In this document: piece by piece, positions 8,191-17,635 of the stretch
Position numbering within the stretch: the stretch's first letter is position 1
How the letters are laid out: the number at the start of each line of letters is the position of its first letter
Origin: Kordia jejudonensis
GTDB taxonomy: Bacteria; Bacteroidota; Bacteroidia; Flavobacteriales; Flavobacteriaceae
Direction: 5' to 3'
Length of the DNA stretch: 64,000 nucleotides
Assembly (NCBI RefSeq): GCF_001005315.1
Contig: NZ_LBMG01000025.1
Span: 37,966 to 101,965 of the forward strand
Made by a program: the position numbers and the translations under genes
Notes under the pieces: generated by a model
Seen by the model: the letters and a program-made list of their open reading frames with translations, nothing else
What the model was told of the DNA's origin: nothing
The model's database searches: none

Positions 8191-8222
8191 AAAGCTCTTC
8201 AGAAAATGAAGAGCTTTTGTGT
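8191..8222. terminator. Bidirectional terminator between precursor 3 and pepD
   Basis: Perfect arms AAAGCTCTTCA (8191-8201) and TGAAGAGCTTT (8207-8217), with an A-run before and a T-rich stretch after. Confidence 0.88.
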
Positions 8223-8244
8223 TTTTTTGAAATATGTTCAAAAA

Positions 8245-9708
8245 TTATTTCTTTGGAATGTTCTTTAAGATTTCCAATACGTATTTCCAATATTTTTGAG
8301 TAGAAGAAATTCCTGCACGCTCGTCTGGCGAATGTGCTCCACGAATATTTGGTCCAAAACTAATCATTTCCATTTCTGGATAGTTGGTTCCTAAAATCCC
8401 ACATTCCAATCCTGCGTGACAAGCGGCAACATGTGGTTCTTCTCCATTGTTTAATTTCTTATACAAATCGACCATAACAGGCAATATTGAAGCATTCATA
8501 TTTGGTGCCCAACCTGGATACGAACCAGAAAATTCTACCTCGCAACCTGAAAGCTCAAAACTTGCTCTCAACTTTGTAGCCAAGTCCATTTTTCCACTTT
8601 CAACAGAAGAACGCGTTAAACATCCAATCTTAATTTCACCATCTTTTACAATCACTCGCGCAATATTATTTGATGTTTCTACCAAATCTTCAATATCTGG
8701 ACTCATACGAAATACACCGTTGTGCGCAGCATATATAGAACGTGTAATACCTTCTTGCACACCTAACTCTACTACACCTTCTGGCATTTCAGTAGGCGTA
8801 CATTCAATAGCTAAATCAGCTTCTATGCTTGCAAATTCTTTTTTGATTGTATCAATCTGTATGTTCATTTCAAACTCAAACGCTTCTTTGTGTACTTTAT
8901 CAACCACAACGGTTGCTACACTTTCACGTGGAATTGCATTTCGCAAACTTCCGCCATCGATTTCAGCAATGCGTAATCCGTAATTTTCAAATCCATCAAA
9001 TAACAAACGATTCATCAACACATTGGCATTTCCAAATCCTTTATGAATATCCATTCCACTGTGTCCACCTTGCAATCCATTAACCACAATTTTGTAGGCT
9101 ACAACGGCTTCTGGAGTTTCTTCAACAACATACGAACGTCGCGCCGTTACATCAATTCCTCCTGCACAACCAATTCCGATTTCGTCATCTTCTTCCGTAT
9201 CAAGATTCAACAGAATTTCGCCTTTTAGCAAACCGCCTTTGAGTCCCATAGCGCCTGTCATACCTGTTTCTTCGTCAATTGTAAACAATGCTTCCAAAGC
9301 AGGATGCGCAATGTCATTACTTTCTAAAACTGCCATAATGGTGGCTACTCCAAGTCCATTATCGGCTCCAAGTGTCGTGCCTTTAGCTTTTACCCAATCG
9401 CCATCCACAAACATTTCAATTCCTTGCGTATCAAAGTCAAAATCTGTATCTGCATTTTTTTGGTGTACCATATCTAAATGCGATTGCATTACGATCGGTT
9501 TTCTATCTTCCATTCCTGCCGTAGCTGGCTTTTTAATAATCACATTTCCAACTTCATCTATCACAGTTTCCAAGCCTAAATCTTCTCCAAATTTCTTCAT
9601 AAAAGCGATGACGCGTTCTTCCTTTTTGGAAGGTCGTGGTACTGCGTTTAAATCTGCAAATTTATTCCAAAGTCCGTTAGGCTCTAAAGTTCTTATTTCT
9701 TGACTCAT
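8245..9708 (-). CDS. pepD: Aminoacyl-histidine dipeptidase PepD (M20 family)
   Basis: 487 residues, typical for PepD. It is a cytosolic two-zinc peptidase that cleaves Xaa-His dipeptides such as carnosine. Metal-site motifs are QSHLDMVHQK, LGADNGLGVA (bridging Asp), DEETGMTGA (catalytic and ligand Glu) and NLDTEEDDEI. GGHSGMDIHKGFGNAN belongs to the dimerisation/substrate lid. The start is supported by a TACCTTTG box on the same strand (9742-9749). It is a single gene converging on the precursor peptides. Confidence 0.93.
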   Translation of the reverse strand: MSQEIRTLEPNGLWNKFADLNAVPRPSKKEERVIAFMKKFGEDLGLETVIDEVGNVIIKKPATAGMEDRKPIVMQSHLDMVHQKNADTDFDFDTQGIEMFVDGDWVKAKGTTLGADNGLGVATIMAVLESNDIAHPALEALFTIDEETGMTGAMGLKGGLLKGEILLNLDTEEDDEIGIGCAGGIDVTARRSYVVEETPEAVVAYKIVVNGLQGGHSGMDIHKGFGNANVLMNRLLFDGFENYGLRIAEIDGGSLRNAIPRESVATVVVDKVHKEAFEFEMNIQIDTIKKEFASIEADLAIECTPTEMPEGVVELGVQEGITRSIYAAHNGVFRMSPDIEDLVETSNNIARVIVKDGEIKIGCLTRSSVESGKMDLATKLRASFELSGCEVEFSGSYPGWAPNMNASILPVMVDLYKKLNNGEEPHVAACHAGLECGILGTNYPEMEMISFGPNIRGAHSPDERAGISSTQKYWKYVLEILKNIPKK

Positions 9709-9741
9709 TCTATTTTATTTATGGATTGAATTAATTGTTTG

Positions 9742-9749
9742 CAAAGGTA
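9742..9749 (-). promoter_or_regulatory. Candidate -7 box for pepD
   Basis: Minus-strand TACCTTTG, a perfect TAnnTTTG, about 34 bases before the pepD start. No well-spaced -33 box was seen. Confidence 0.45.
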
Positions 9750-9903
9750 AATGTTTGACGGCAAAATTGCGCGCTCTTTTTTACGAAATAGCTTCTAAAC
9801 TATGACATACAATAAAAATATGGTTGCATTTTAGAAATAATGCTATAGTTTTTTTACATTAGCTCAGTATCATTTTCCCGAATGATGTTCAAATGTATTG
9901 CCT

Positions 9904-10977
9904 ATGACCAAGAGAACAAAACTATTGATTGCAGTATCTTTTCCTATACAATTTATTGCTATTAAGATACTTGCAAGATATCCTGAATTTGTAGAAACCT
10001 ATTACAGCAACGGTTTTTATCCTATAATTTCAAAAATTTTTAGAGTAATTTTTGGTTGGATTCCGTTTTCTATCGGAGATATTTTCTATACAATTGCTGG
10101 AATTTTAATCATTCGATACATTTACAAAAACTTTCGTTTAGTTAAAACAGAATATAAGCGAATTTTGTTGGATACCTATATTGTCATTACACTGACGTAT
10201 TTTACTTTTCACTTACTTTGGGGAATGAATTATTACCGATTGCCACTTTATAAATCACTTGATTTAGATCGAAAATACACCACAGAAGAACTTGTAGATT
10301 TTACCGAAAGAGTCATCGCGAAAGCAAACAAAATTCAATATCAAATTACACAAAATGATACGGTAAAAGTTGAAATTCCATACAAAACGAGTGAAATTTT
10401 CGAGAAAACATACAACGGATATGATAATTTTAGCGCAACACAACCACAATTTGCATTTACGCATCGAAGCCTAAAAAAGTCTATCTACAGTGGTTTTTTA
10501 ACAATTATGGGATTTAGCGGATATCTCAATCCGTTTACCAATGAAGCACAAGTCAACAGTAAAATTCCTATGTACAAATTTCCAGTAACGGCAAGTCATG
10601 AAGAAGCGCATCAAATTGGGTTTTCTGCTGAAAATGAAGCGAATTTCATTGGTTGTATGGCTGCCTTACACAATGACGATATGTATTTTAAATATGGCGC
10701 GTACAACTTTATGGCGTGGCACTGTTTGAAAGAGGTTTACAACCGAAATCCTGAGGAATACGAACGCCTAAAAGCAACTTTACATCCTGGAATTCAGAAA
10801 AATTATGATGAAGTTCGTGCGTTTTGGAATGCACATAAAAACCCATTGAAACCGATGTTTAAGTTTACGTTTGATCAGTTTTTAAAGGCAAACAATCAAG
10901 CAAGTGGAATTCAGAGTTACAGCTACGTGGTTTCTTTATTGGTCAATTATGACAAAAAATATCGTATGGATTTCTAA
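9904..10977 (+). CDS. DUF3810 membrane protein, putative zinc metallopeptidase
   Basis: 357 residues from the ATG at 9904; an in-frame TTG two codons earlier is less likely. There are about three membrane helices in the first 110 residues. A soluble part follows with HEEAH (about 232-236), an HExxH zinc-binding motif, and ENEANF downstream supplying a likely third ligand. These are features of the DUF3810 family of Bacteroidota, whose substrate is unknown. The next gene, 33 bases downstream, is a lipoprotein with a possible cysteine-peptidase fold, so the two may act together at the cell surface. Confidence 0.8.
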   Translation: MTKRTKLLIAVSFPIQFIAIKILARYPEFVETYYSNGFYPIISKIFRVIFGWIPFSIGDIFYTIAGILIIRYIYKNFRLVKTEYKRILLDTYIVITLTYFTFHLLWGMNYYRLPLYKSLDLDRKYTTEELVDFTERVIAKANKIQYQITQNDTVKVEIPYKTSEIFEKTYNGYDNFSATQPQFAFTHRSLKKSIYSGFLTIMGFSGYLNPFTNEAQVNSKIPMYKFPVTASHEEAHQIGFSAENEANFIGCMAALHNDDMYFKYGAYNFMAWHCLKEVYNRNPEEYERLKATLHPGIQKNYDEVRAFWNAHKNPLKPMFKFTFDQFLKANNQASGIQSYSYVVSLLVNYDKKYRMDF

Positions 10978-11010
10978 ATACGAAAGCAGTCATTTTTTCG
11001 TTTGTACTAC

Positions 11011-11793
11011 ATGAATAAAGCAATACTTATGTTCGCGTTTTTAGGTTGTATCGCTTGCGCGAAAGAACACAGAACTACTTCAAAATCTGTAACTTCCTCG
11101 CAAAGTGCTGAGCAACCAACGACCATTTCTCCCCATCCGAACGTGCTTGATTCATTAAAGTTAGCGATCAACTTTATACCCAAAGGAAATTACAATACCA
11201 TCAAACAAACTATTCGACATGATCGGGAATACTTTGCAAGACAATTACTGCGAAACGAAGAAAAAGCGCTGGATTCGGCTTCAAAATATATTTACGACAA
11301 ACTCATCAACGAATTAGTGCCACATTGGTATGGAACACCTTGGGATTTTAATGGACATACCGACATTCCAAATAATGGCGAAATTGCCTGTGGTTATTTT
11401 GTTTCCACAACCTTAAAACATCTTGGTTTTCAACTCAATCGTTACAAAATGGCGCAAGAAGGTGGCATGAACGAAGCCATAACATTACAACCGCGTTCGG
11501 AGTTAAAAATTTTCCGAAACATTTCGCAAAGTGAACTTAAAACAGCGTTGACCAAAACGTATACAGATGGCATTTATTTTGTTGGATTGAGCAATCATGT
11601 TGGCTACGTGCTCATCAAAAATAAAGAACTCTACTTTTTACATTCGAGCTATTACGATGACAAAGTACTCATTGAAAAAGCAGAAATTTCTCCTTGTTTT
11701 CAAAGCGATATATATGTCTTTGCAGAAATTACTACGAATCGGAAGCTCATTCAGAAATGGATTCAAAAAACACCAATTCCAATTCATAAATAA
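11011..11793 (+). CDS. Lipoprotein, possible NlpC/P60-like cysteine peptidase
   Basis: 260 residues from the ATG at 11011; a TTG nine bases upstream is also in frame. The lipobox CIAC gives Cys16 as the lipidation site. After a spacer, PWDFNGHTDIP and GEIACGYFVSTTLKHLGF place a Cys (about 127) at the start of a helix. SNHVGYVLIK (His about 196) and LYFLHSSY follow. That order, a helix-leading Cys then a strand His, is what papain-like NlpC/P60 or amidase folds show, but overall identity to a named family was not recognised. The catalytic call is inference from motif order only. Confidence 0.5.
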   Translation: MNKAILMFAFLGCIACAKEHRTTSKSVTSSQSAEQPTTISPHPNVLDSLKLAINFIPKGNYNTIKQTIRHDREYFARQLLRNEEKALDSASKYIYDKLINELVPHWYGTPWDFNGHTDIPNNGEIACGYFVSTTLKHLGFQLNRYKMAQEGGMNEAITLQPRSELKIFRNISQSELKTALTKTYTDGIYFVGLSNHVGYVLIKNKELYFLHSSYYDDKVLIEKAEISPCFQSDIYVFAEITTNRKLIQKWIQKTPIPIHK

Positions 11794-11838
11794 ACGTTAA
11801 AAAATCCACAACAAAACCAATAAAGTCCATTGATACCT

Positions 11839-11846
11839 TATCTTTA
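11839..11846 (+). promoter_or_regulatory. Candidate -7 box for the amidohydrolase pair
   Basis: TATCTTTA, one mismatch to TAnnTTTG, 40 bases before the ATG at 11887. Confidence 0.35.
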
Positions 11847-11886
11847 GAGTTAAAACTAGATCAACCTAAATTTAACACTAAAAGCA

Positions 11887-14850
11887 ATGAGAAAATCGTA
11901 TTTGCTGCTGTTATTAGTTTTATGTAGCCTACCAACATTTGCTCAGGATTACTTTCCTAAAAATGATGGTGTAAAAACAGAACAACATACCATAACAGCA
12001 TTCACAAACGCTAAAATTTACGTCACGCCCACTCAAGTGATTGACAATGGAACTCTTTTAATACAAGATGGTAAAGTATTACAATCGGGAGCCAACATTT
12101 CTATTCCAAAAAATGCTACTGTAGTAGATTTGACAGGAAAAAGTGTGTATCCTTCTTTTATAGATCCGTTTTCAGATTTTGGACTTAAGAAACCCAAAAG
12201 AAACGGAAATTGGAGAGCTGCTCCACAATACGACGCTGGTCGTGAAGGATATTACTGGAACGATCATATTCGTCCAGAAACAAATCCAATACAAAGTTTC
12301 GTGTTTGACACCAAAAAAGCAACCAACTTATTAAAAGCTGGTTTTGGAACTGTAAACACACATTTACAAGATGGAATTGTCCGCGGAAACGGAATGCTCG
12401 TTGCACTAAATACTAAAGATGACAACAGTATTCGAATTTTAGACAATCGCTCAGCGCAATACTTATCATATCAAAAAAGTAATGCTTCAAAACAATCGTA
12501 TCCTACGTCGCTTATGGGAAGCATGGCATTAATTCGTCAAATGTATCACGATGCAGATTGGTACGCAAAAGGAAATGCTAAACGACAAGATTTAGCGCTA
12601 GAAGCACTGATAGCCAATAAAAACTTAGTACAAATATTCCATTCTGGAAATAAACATAATAGTATTAAAACGGATGCTATTGGAGACGATTTTGGAATTC
12701 AATATGTATTAGTTGGCGATGGAACTGAATACGAAAATATAAATGCAATGAAAGCTACAAATGCGGCTTTTATTATTCCGATTAACTTTCCAAAAGCCTA
12801 CGATGTTTCTGATCCGTATGCGGCAGATCTTGTAGAATTAGAAGCGATGAAACACTGGAATCAATCGCCTTCAAATCCGAAAGCATTGGCGGATAAAGGA
12901 ATTATGTTTAGCTTTACAATGCATGATACAAAAACACCTAAGGATTTTAAAAACAATCTACTAAAGGCAATTTCGTATGGCTTAGATAAAACAAAAGCTT
13001 TGGAGGCTTTAACGACAATTCCTGCAAAATTATTGAAGCAAAATGATAAAATTGGAACGCTTCAAAAAGGAAAACAAGCTAACTTTTTAATTACTTCTGG
13101 TGATATCTTCGAAAAGAAAACCATCATTTATGAAAATTGGGTTCAAGGGAATCCGACGGTTTTTAACGATAAATCTATGAAAGACGTTCGCGGAAAATAT
13201 GATGTTACAGTTGCTGGAGATACGTACAATGTTACAATTTCAGGCACACCAGAAAAACTTAAAGCACAAGTACAAAAAAATGCTTTAAAACTAGGTTCTA
13301 AAATTTCATACAAAGACAACTGGTTGCAATTGCAATTTACAACACCTGACACGACAAAAACTGAGTTTATTCGTTTGATTTCTCGTGTTAATACTGCTAC
13401 TTATTTTTCTGGAAAAGCCATTTTAGCCAATGGAGTTGAAACTACATTTACGGCAACACAAAAAGAAGTATCTACCACAAAAGCCAAGGATGATAAAAAG
13501 GAAAATACACCAACTGTAATGCCTATCTCCTATCCTAATGGCGCATTTGGCTCAAAAACACTACCGCAACAAGAAGATGTATTGTTTAGAAATGCAACCG
13601 TTTGGACGAATGAAAAAGATGGTATTCTGCAAAATACAGATGTATTGGTAAAAGATGGTAAAATAGTTCGCATTGGCAAAAACCTCAGCGCAGGAAATGC
13701 TAAAGTGATTGATGCTACTGGAAAACACTTAACAGCTGGAGTTATTGACGAACATTCGCATATCGCGGCTTTTGCTATTAATGAAGCAGGACACAACTCA
13801 ACTGCCGAAGTAAATATGGCAGATGTAGTTGATCCGGAAGATGTAGACATTTATAGAAACTTAGCTGGTGGTGTTACTACAATTCAATTATTGCACGGTT
13901 CTGCCAATCCGATTGGTGGACGCTCCGCAATTTTAAGCTTACGTTGGGGACGCACAGCTGACGAAATGCTGTTCAAAAATGCAGATGGATTCATCAAATT
14001 TGCTTTAGGAGAAAATGTAAAACAAAGCAACTGGGGCGATACCGAAACGACACGTTTTCCACAAACGCGTATGGGAGTTGAGCAAGTATTTACCGATTAT
14101 TTCCAGAGAGCAAAAGAATACGAAGCACAAAAGAAAACAGGAAAGTATCGTTATGATATAGAAATGGAAACGATTCTTGAAATTATAAACAGTAAGCGTT
14201 TTGTTTCCTGTCATTCATATGTTCAAAGTGAAATAAATATGTTGATGAAAGTGGCAAACAAGTTTGGATTTACAATCAACACGTTTACGCATATTTTAGA
14301 AGGTTATAAAGTGGCTGATAAAATGAAAGAACATGGTGCTGGTGGATCAACATTCTCAGATTGGTGGGCTTACAAATATGAAGTAAATGATGCAATTCCG
14401 TACAATGGCGCTATTATGCATAGTCAAGGTGTTGTTGTAGCGTTCAACTCGGATGATGCTGAAATGTCTCGTAGATTGAATCAAGAAGCGGCAAAAGCAG
14501 TAAAATACGGAGGTGTTTCAGAAGAAGAAGCATGGAAGTTTGTGACCTTGAATCCTGCAAAATTATTACATATTGATGATAAAGTAGGAAGTATCAAAAC
14601 TGGAAAACAGGCAGATTTAGTTTTGTGGAATACACATCCAATGTCAGTATATGCAAAAGCAGAAAAAACAATGATTGAAGGAACATTTTATTTTGATATA
14701 GAACGTGATGTAGCATTGCGAAGACAAATTAAAGAAGAACGAAACGAGTTGATAAATATGATGCTGTTAGAAAAGAACAAAGGCATGAAAACACAACCCG
14801 CAAAGAAGAAAGATAAAGTACATAATCACTGTGATACCGTAAACTTTTAA
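11887..14850 (+). CDS. Exported double-domain amidohydrolase
   Basis: 987 residues with a cleavable signal peptide (LPTFAQ). Two amidohydrolase-like halves are fused. The C-terminal half keeps the metal-site pattern: HSH at 623-625 after AGVIDE, later histidines at about 776 (SCHSYVQ) and 802 (FTHILEG), and Asp856 in FNSDDAEM. In the N-terminal half the HxH position reads FIDPFSDFG, so the metal ligands are lost and that half is probably structural. The family cleaves amide bonds of cyclic or N-acyl substrates; the substrate is unknown. It is followed after 11 bases by a related single-domain gene. Confidence 0.85.
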   Translation: MRKSYLLLLLVLCSLPTFAQDYFPKNDGVKTEQHTITAFTNAKIYVTPTQVIDNGTLLIQDGKVLQSGANISIPKNATVVDLTGKSVYPSFIDPFSDFGLKKPKRNGNWRAAPQYDAGREGYYWNDHIRPETNPIQSFVFDTKKATNLLKAGFGTVNTHLQDGIVRGNGMLVALNTKDDNSIRILDNRSAQYLSYQKSNASKQSYPTSLMGSMALIRQMYHDADWYAKGNAKRQDLALEALIANKNLVQIFHSGNKHNSIKTDAIGDDFGIQYVLVGDGTEYENINAMKATNAAFIIPINFPKAYDVSDPYAADLVELEAMKHWNQSPSNPKALADKGIMFSFTMHDTKTPKDFKNNLLKAISYGLDKTKALEALTTIPAKLLKQNDKIGTLQKGKQANFLITSGDIFEKKTIIYENWVQGNPTVFNDKSMKDVRGKYDVTVAGDTYNVTISGTPEKLKAQVQKNALKLGSKISYKDNWLQLQFTTPDTTKTEFIRLISRVNTATYFSGKAILANGVETTFTATQKEVSTTKAKDDKKENTPTVMPISYPNGAFGSKTLPQQEDVLFRNATVWTNEKDGILQNTDVLVKDGKIVRIGKNLSAGNAKVIDATGKHLTAGVIDEHSHIAAFAINEAGHNSTAEVNMADVVDPEDVDIYRNLAGGVTTIQLLHGSANPIGGRSAILSLRWGRTADEMLFKNADGFIKFALGENVKQSNWGDTETTRFPQTRMGVEQVFTDYFQRAKEYEAQKKTGKYRYDIEMETILEIINSKRFVSCHSYVQSEINMLMKVANKFGFTINTFTHILEGYKVADKMKEHGAGGSTFSDWWAYKYEVNDAIPYNGAIMHSQGVVVAFNSDDAEMSRRLNQEAAKAVKYGGVSEEEAWKFVTLNPAKLLHIDDKVGSIKTGKQADLVLWNTHPMSVYAKAEKTMIEGTFYFDIERDVALRRQIKEERNELINMMLLEKNKGMKTQPAKKKDKVHNHCDTVNF

Positions 14851-14861
14851 ACAAAACAGAC

Positions 14862-16160
14862 ATGAAAAAACATATTTATATCTATACATTATGCTTAACT
14901 GTTTTGTGTAGCAGTTTAAGTTTTGCACAACAAACGCCTGCGTCCGAACAAAAGGAAACAATTTCTATTGTTGGTGCTACGGCACATATTGGAAATGGGC
15001 AAGTAATTGAAAATGCAGTCATTGTATTTGAAAACGGAAAAATTATACGAATTGGCGCTGCTGGAACTACACAAACCGCAGGAAAAGTAATTGACGCCAA
15101 AGGAAAACATGTATATCCAGGATTTATTGCACCAAATTCTACATTAGGTTTGGTAGAAGTTGATGCGGTACGTGCTTCACGCGATCAACAAGAAACAGGA
15201 AGTATCAATCCGCATGTACGTAGTTTAATTGCGTACAATACAGAATCGAAAGTAATTGAAAGTTGTAGACCAAATGGTATTCTAACGGCGCAAGTTACAC
15301 CTAGAGGTGGACGCGTTTCAGGAACGTCATCTATTGTACAATTAGACGCTTGGAATTGGGAAGATGCAGTTATTAAAGAAGATGACGGAATTCACATGAA
15401 CTGGCCAAGAAGTTCAAGTCGTGGTCGTTGGTGGCTGGGAGAACCAAGAGGTTTGCGTCCTAATAAAAATTACGCAAAGCAACTACAAGACATTCAAGAT
15501 GTATTTAATAATGCTGTAAGCTATTTGAATGGCACTAAAAGTCCAAAACATTTACCTTTTGAAGCAATGGCAGGTTTACTAAACGGAACTCAAAAACTGT
15601 TTGTTCATGTCGATTCGGAAAAAGGAATTTTAGATGCAATTTCATTTGCCAAGAAAAACAATTTGAAATTAGTGATTGTCGGAGGTTATTCTGCACACAA
15701 AGTTGCAACGACATTACGTCAAAACAATGTTCCTGTGTTGTTGCACAGAACACATTCGGTACCAAAAACGGACGACGAAGATTATGATTTGTCGTATAAG
15801 AAAGCAAAAATCTTAACAGATGCTGGTGTTTTGGTAGGTTTAGAGAATAGCGGACAAATGGAACGTATGAACACGCGTAATTTGCCTTTCTTGGCAGGAA
15901 CTGTTGCTGCACAAGGTTTAGACAAAGAAAAAGCATTGCAATTAATTACGTCTAACACGGCTAAAATTTTAGGAATTGACGATCAACTTGGAACGTTAGA
16001 AGTTGGAAAAGATGCCACACTTTTTATTAGTGAAGGCGACGCTTTAGACATGCGTACAAATATTTTAACATATGCCTTCATTCAAGGGCGAATGCTGAGT
16101 TTAGAGACGCATCAAACTAAATTATGGAAGCGCTATATGAATAAATTCGAAGGAAAATAG
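14862..16160 (+). CDS. Exported amidohydrolase-like protein lacking the HxH motif
   Basis: 432 residues with a signal peptide ending near SLSFAQ. It resembles the N-terminal half of the preceding 987-residue protein: a composite beta-sandwich start (GKIIRIGAAG), then YPGFIAPNSTLGL where active amidohydrolases have HxH. The end, GIDDQLGTLEVGKDATLFI, is the usual C-terminal amidohydrolase signature. With metal ligands missing it is unlikely to be an independent hydrolase and may pair with its neighbour as a non-catalytic subunit. The two form an operon (11-base gap). Confidence 0.8.
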   Translation: MKKHIYIYTLCLTVLCSSLSFAQQTPASEQKETISIVGATAHIGNGQVIENAVIVFENGKIIRIGAAGTTQTAGKVIDAKGKHVYPGFIAPNSTLGLVEVDAVRASRDQQETGSINPHVRSLIAYNTESKVIESCRPNGILTAQVTPRGGRVSGTSSIVQLDAWNWEDAVIKEDDGIHMNWPRSSSRGRWWLGEPRGLRPNKNYAKQLQDIQDVFNNAVSYLNGTKSPKHLPFEAMAGLLNGTQKLFVHVDSEKGILDAISFAKKNNLKLVIVGGYSAHKVATTLRQNNVPVLLHRTHSVPKTDDEDYDLSYKKAKILTDAGVLVGLENSGQMERMNTRNLPFLAGTVAAQGLDKEKALQLITSNTAKILGIDDQLGTLEVGKDATLFISEGDALDMRTNILTYAFIQGRMLSLETHQTKLWKRYMNKFEGK

Positions 16161-16209
16161 TAACTTTAGATAGAAGTTTGCTACTCATAGCATATTAAAC
16201 AGATTTATT

Positions 16210-16623
16210 ATGAAAAATATAACACAATTCGCGTTCTTATTATTTTTGGGTGTTACGTTACAGATTTCTGCACAAGAAGTCACACAAGAAACACCTATTG
16301 TTTTCAATGATATTGAAGATTTCGAACTGCCGACATTTTCAAAATTATCTGCTGATATTGCAAGCGAATACGTATCAGTTGTAGAGTCATTACCAAATTT
16401 GACGACTATTGGACCTTTTGTTGATAAAGAATTAAGACGATCTTTTATTGATGAAAATAGTACTGTATATACGGTTCGAAACTTTACAGAGCCAAATTCA
16501 ATACTTCCGAATATCAGTCCAAAACGGTTTGAATTACGAAATAGTTTAAACACTATTATGTTTACTGGTTTTGATATTACACAGTTACATTGTAATAATG
16601 CTTTTAGAGCAACAGGAAATTAA
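16210..16623 (+). CDS. Exported protein of unknown function
   Basis: 137 residues. It begins with a clear signal peptide (MKNITQFAFLLFL to ISAQ) and the mature part is about 115 residues, acidic near its start, with a lone Cys near the C-terminus. No family was recognised. It lies 49 bases after the amidohydrolase pair, on the same strand, with a weak TAACTTTA box at 16161-16168, and ends at a bidirectional terminator. Confidence 0.6.
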   Translation: MKNITQFAFLLFLGVTLQISAQEVTQETPIVFNDIEDFELPTFSKLSADIASEYVSVVESLPNLTTIGPFVDKELRRSFIDENSTVYTVRNFTEPNSILPNISPKRFELRNSLNTIMFTGFDITQLHCNNAFRATGN

Positions 16624-16645
16624 AAACGTAAATATTTACATACAA

Positions 16646-16680
16646 AAAAATCCTCTTCGTGTTGAAGAGGATTTTTCTTT
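16646..16680. terminator. Bidirectional terminator
   Basis: Perfect arms AAAAATCCTCTTC (16646-16658) and GAAGAGGATTTTT (16664-16676). It ends both the exported protein gene (plus) and the DUF6503-like lipoprotein gene (minus). Confidence 0.9.
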
Positions 16681-16705
16681 TCCATATAATTCTTACTCAT
16701 ATCTC

Positions 16706-17509
16706 TTATCCTTTTGGAACAATGACAGCTCCTTCTGGACGTGAATACATTTTAGTTTCCATTGGTTTATTGGTCAAGACTACATTTATAAATTCTACTG
16801 AATTGCGCACTTCGGTTACTTTGTTATCTTCACTTTTATACCATGTTAATGTTTTAGGTAATACGACTCCATTAACTTTTTGCCAATCGCTGTAACGGAT
16901 GTAGCTAATTTTTGTACTTGGCGCACCGTTAAAATACGTTACTGTATATCCCAACCATTCCATTTGATAGTTTTCGGGATTGTAATAAATGAAGTAATTG
17001 TCTTCTGGCGAGTCTCCTACTCCATCTCCATATGAAATTTTATATCCAGGATATTGTACATCTTCAAACGATAAACTTTCAACCTCATCATATGTAATTC
17101 CATCATCGCCTAATACAAAAGGCATCGCATAGAAATAAAAGTATAAATTATGATAAAAACGGGCATTTCCTTTGAAGGCAGTTGTATCTTTTTGAGCTAA
17201 CCAAACATCTTTTCCATCATAACCAATGGTGAAGTTTTCTCCTTCCAATCGAGTTTTACGTGAATGCAAATCGGTAATATGCTTTTCCGTTTGCTTCGGT
17301 TTTACCATTTCGTAAATTAAGGTTTGTGCAGCATTCCAGTTGTCGATTCCGCCATGAGCATCAAACACTTTTTGTAGCTTTTCAGGATATTTTTTAGTTT
17401 CTTTTTTTACTTCTTCTTGCGGTATATCTGCTGTTTTCGCATCTTTTTTTTCGCTTTTACAAGCAACCATTAAGAACAATCCTAATAGGATTAGCGTAAT
17501 TTTTTTCAT
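16706..17509 (-). CDS. DUF6503-like (LolA-fold) lipoprotein
   Basis: 267 residues. The lipobox LMVAC gives Cys17 as the anchor and is followed by a charged linker (KKDAKTADIPQEEVKKE). The body starts with the pattern LQKVFDAHGGIDNW, typical of the DUF6503/LolA-like group in Bacteroidota, and is rich in aromatic beta strands (YHNLYFYFYAMPF, YFIYYNPENYQMEW). Related folds bind lipids or lipoproteins, but no substrate can be named. Single gene on the minus strand between two terminators. Confidence 0.68.
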   Translation of the reverse strand: MKKITLILLGLFLMVACKSEKKDAKTADIPQEEVKKETKKYPEKLQKVFDAHGGIDNWNAAQTLIYEMVKPKQTEKHITDLHSRKTRLEGENFTIGYDGKDVWLAQKDTTAFKGNARFYHNLYFYFYAMPFVLGDDGITYDEVESLSFEDVQYPGYKISYGDGVGDSPEDNYFIYYNPENYQMEWLGYTVTYFNGAPSTKISYIRYSDWQKVNGVVLPKTLTWYKSEDNKVTEVRNSVEFINVVLTNKPMETKMYSRPEGAVIVPKG

Positions 17510-17575
17510 GAATTAGTTTGTTTTAGTTGTATTTCTGTCGAACAGAACGCTTTAAAATTACAAAGTATTCAAAAT

Positions 17576-17620
17576 AAAAAATCCAATAACAGAATGATGT
17601 CGGTTATTGGATTTTTTTAG
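17576..17620. terminator. Bidirectional-looking terminator
   Basis: Arms AAAAATCCAATAAC (ending 17590) and GTTATTGGATTTTT (17603-17616) with a 12-base loop, downstream of the T9SS cargo gene on the minus strand. Confidence 0.85.
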
Positions 17621-17635
17621 TTTGCAGGTTAGCGT

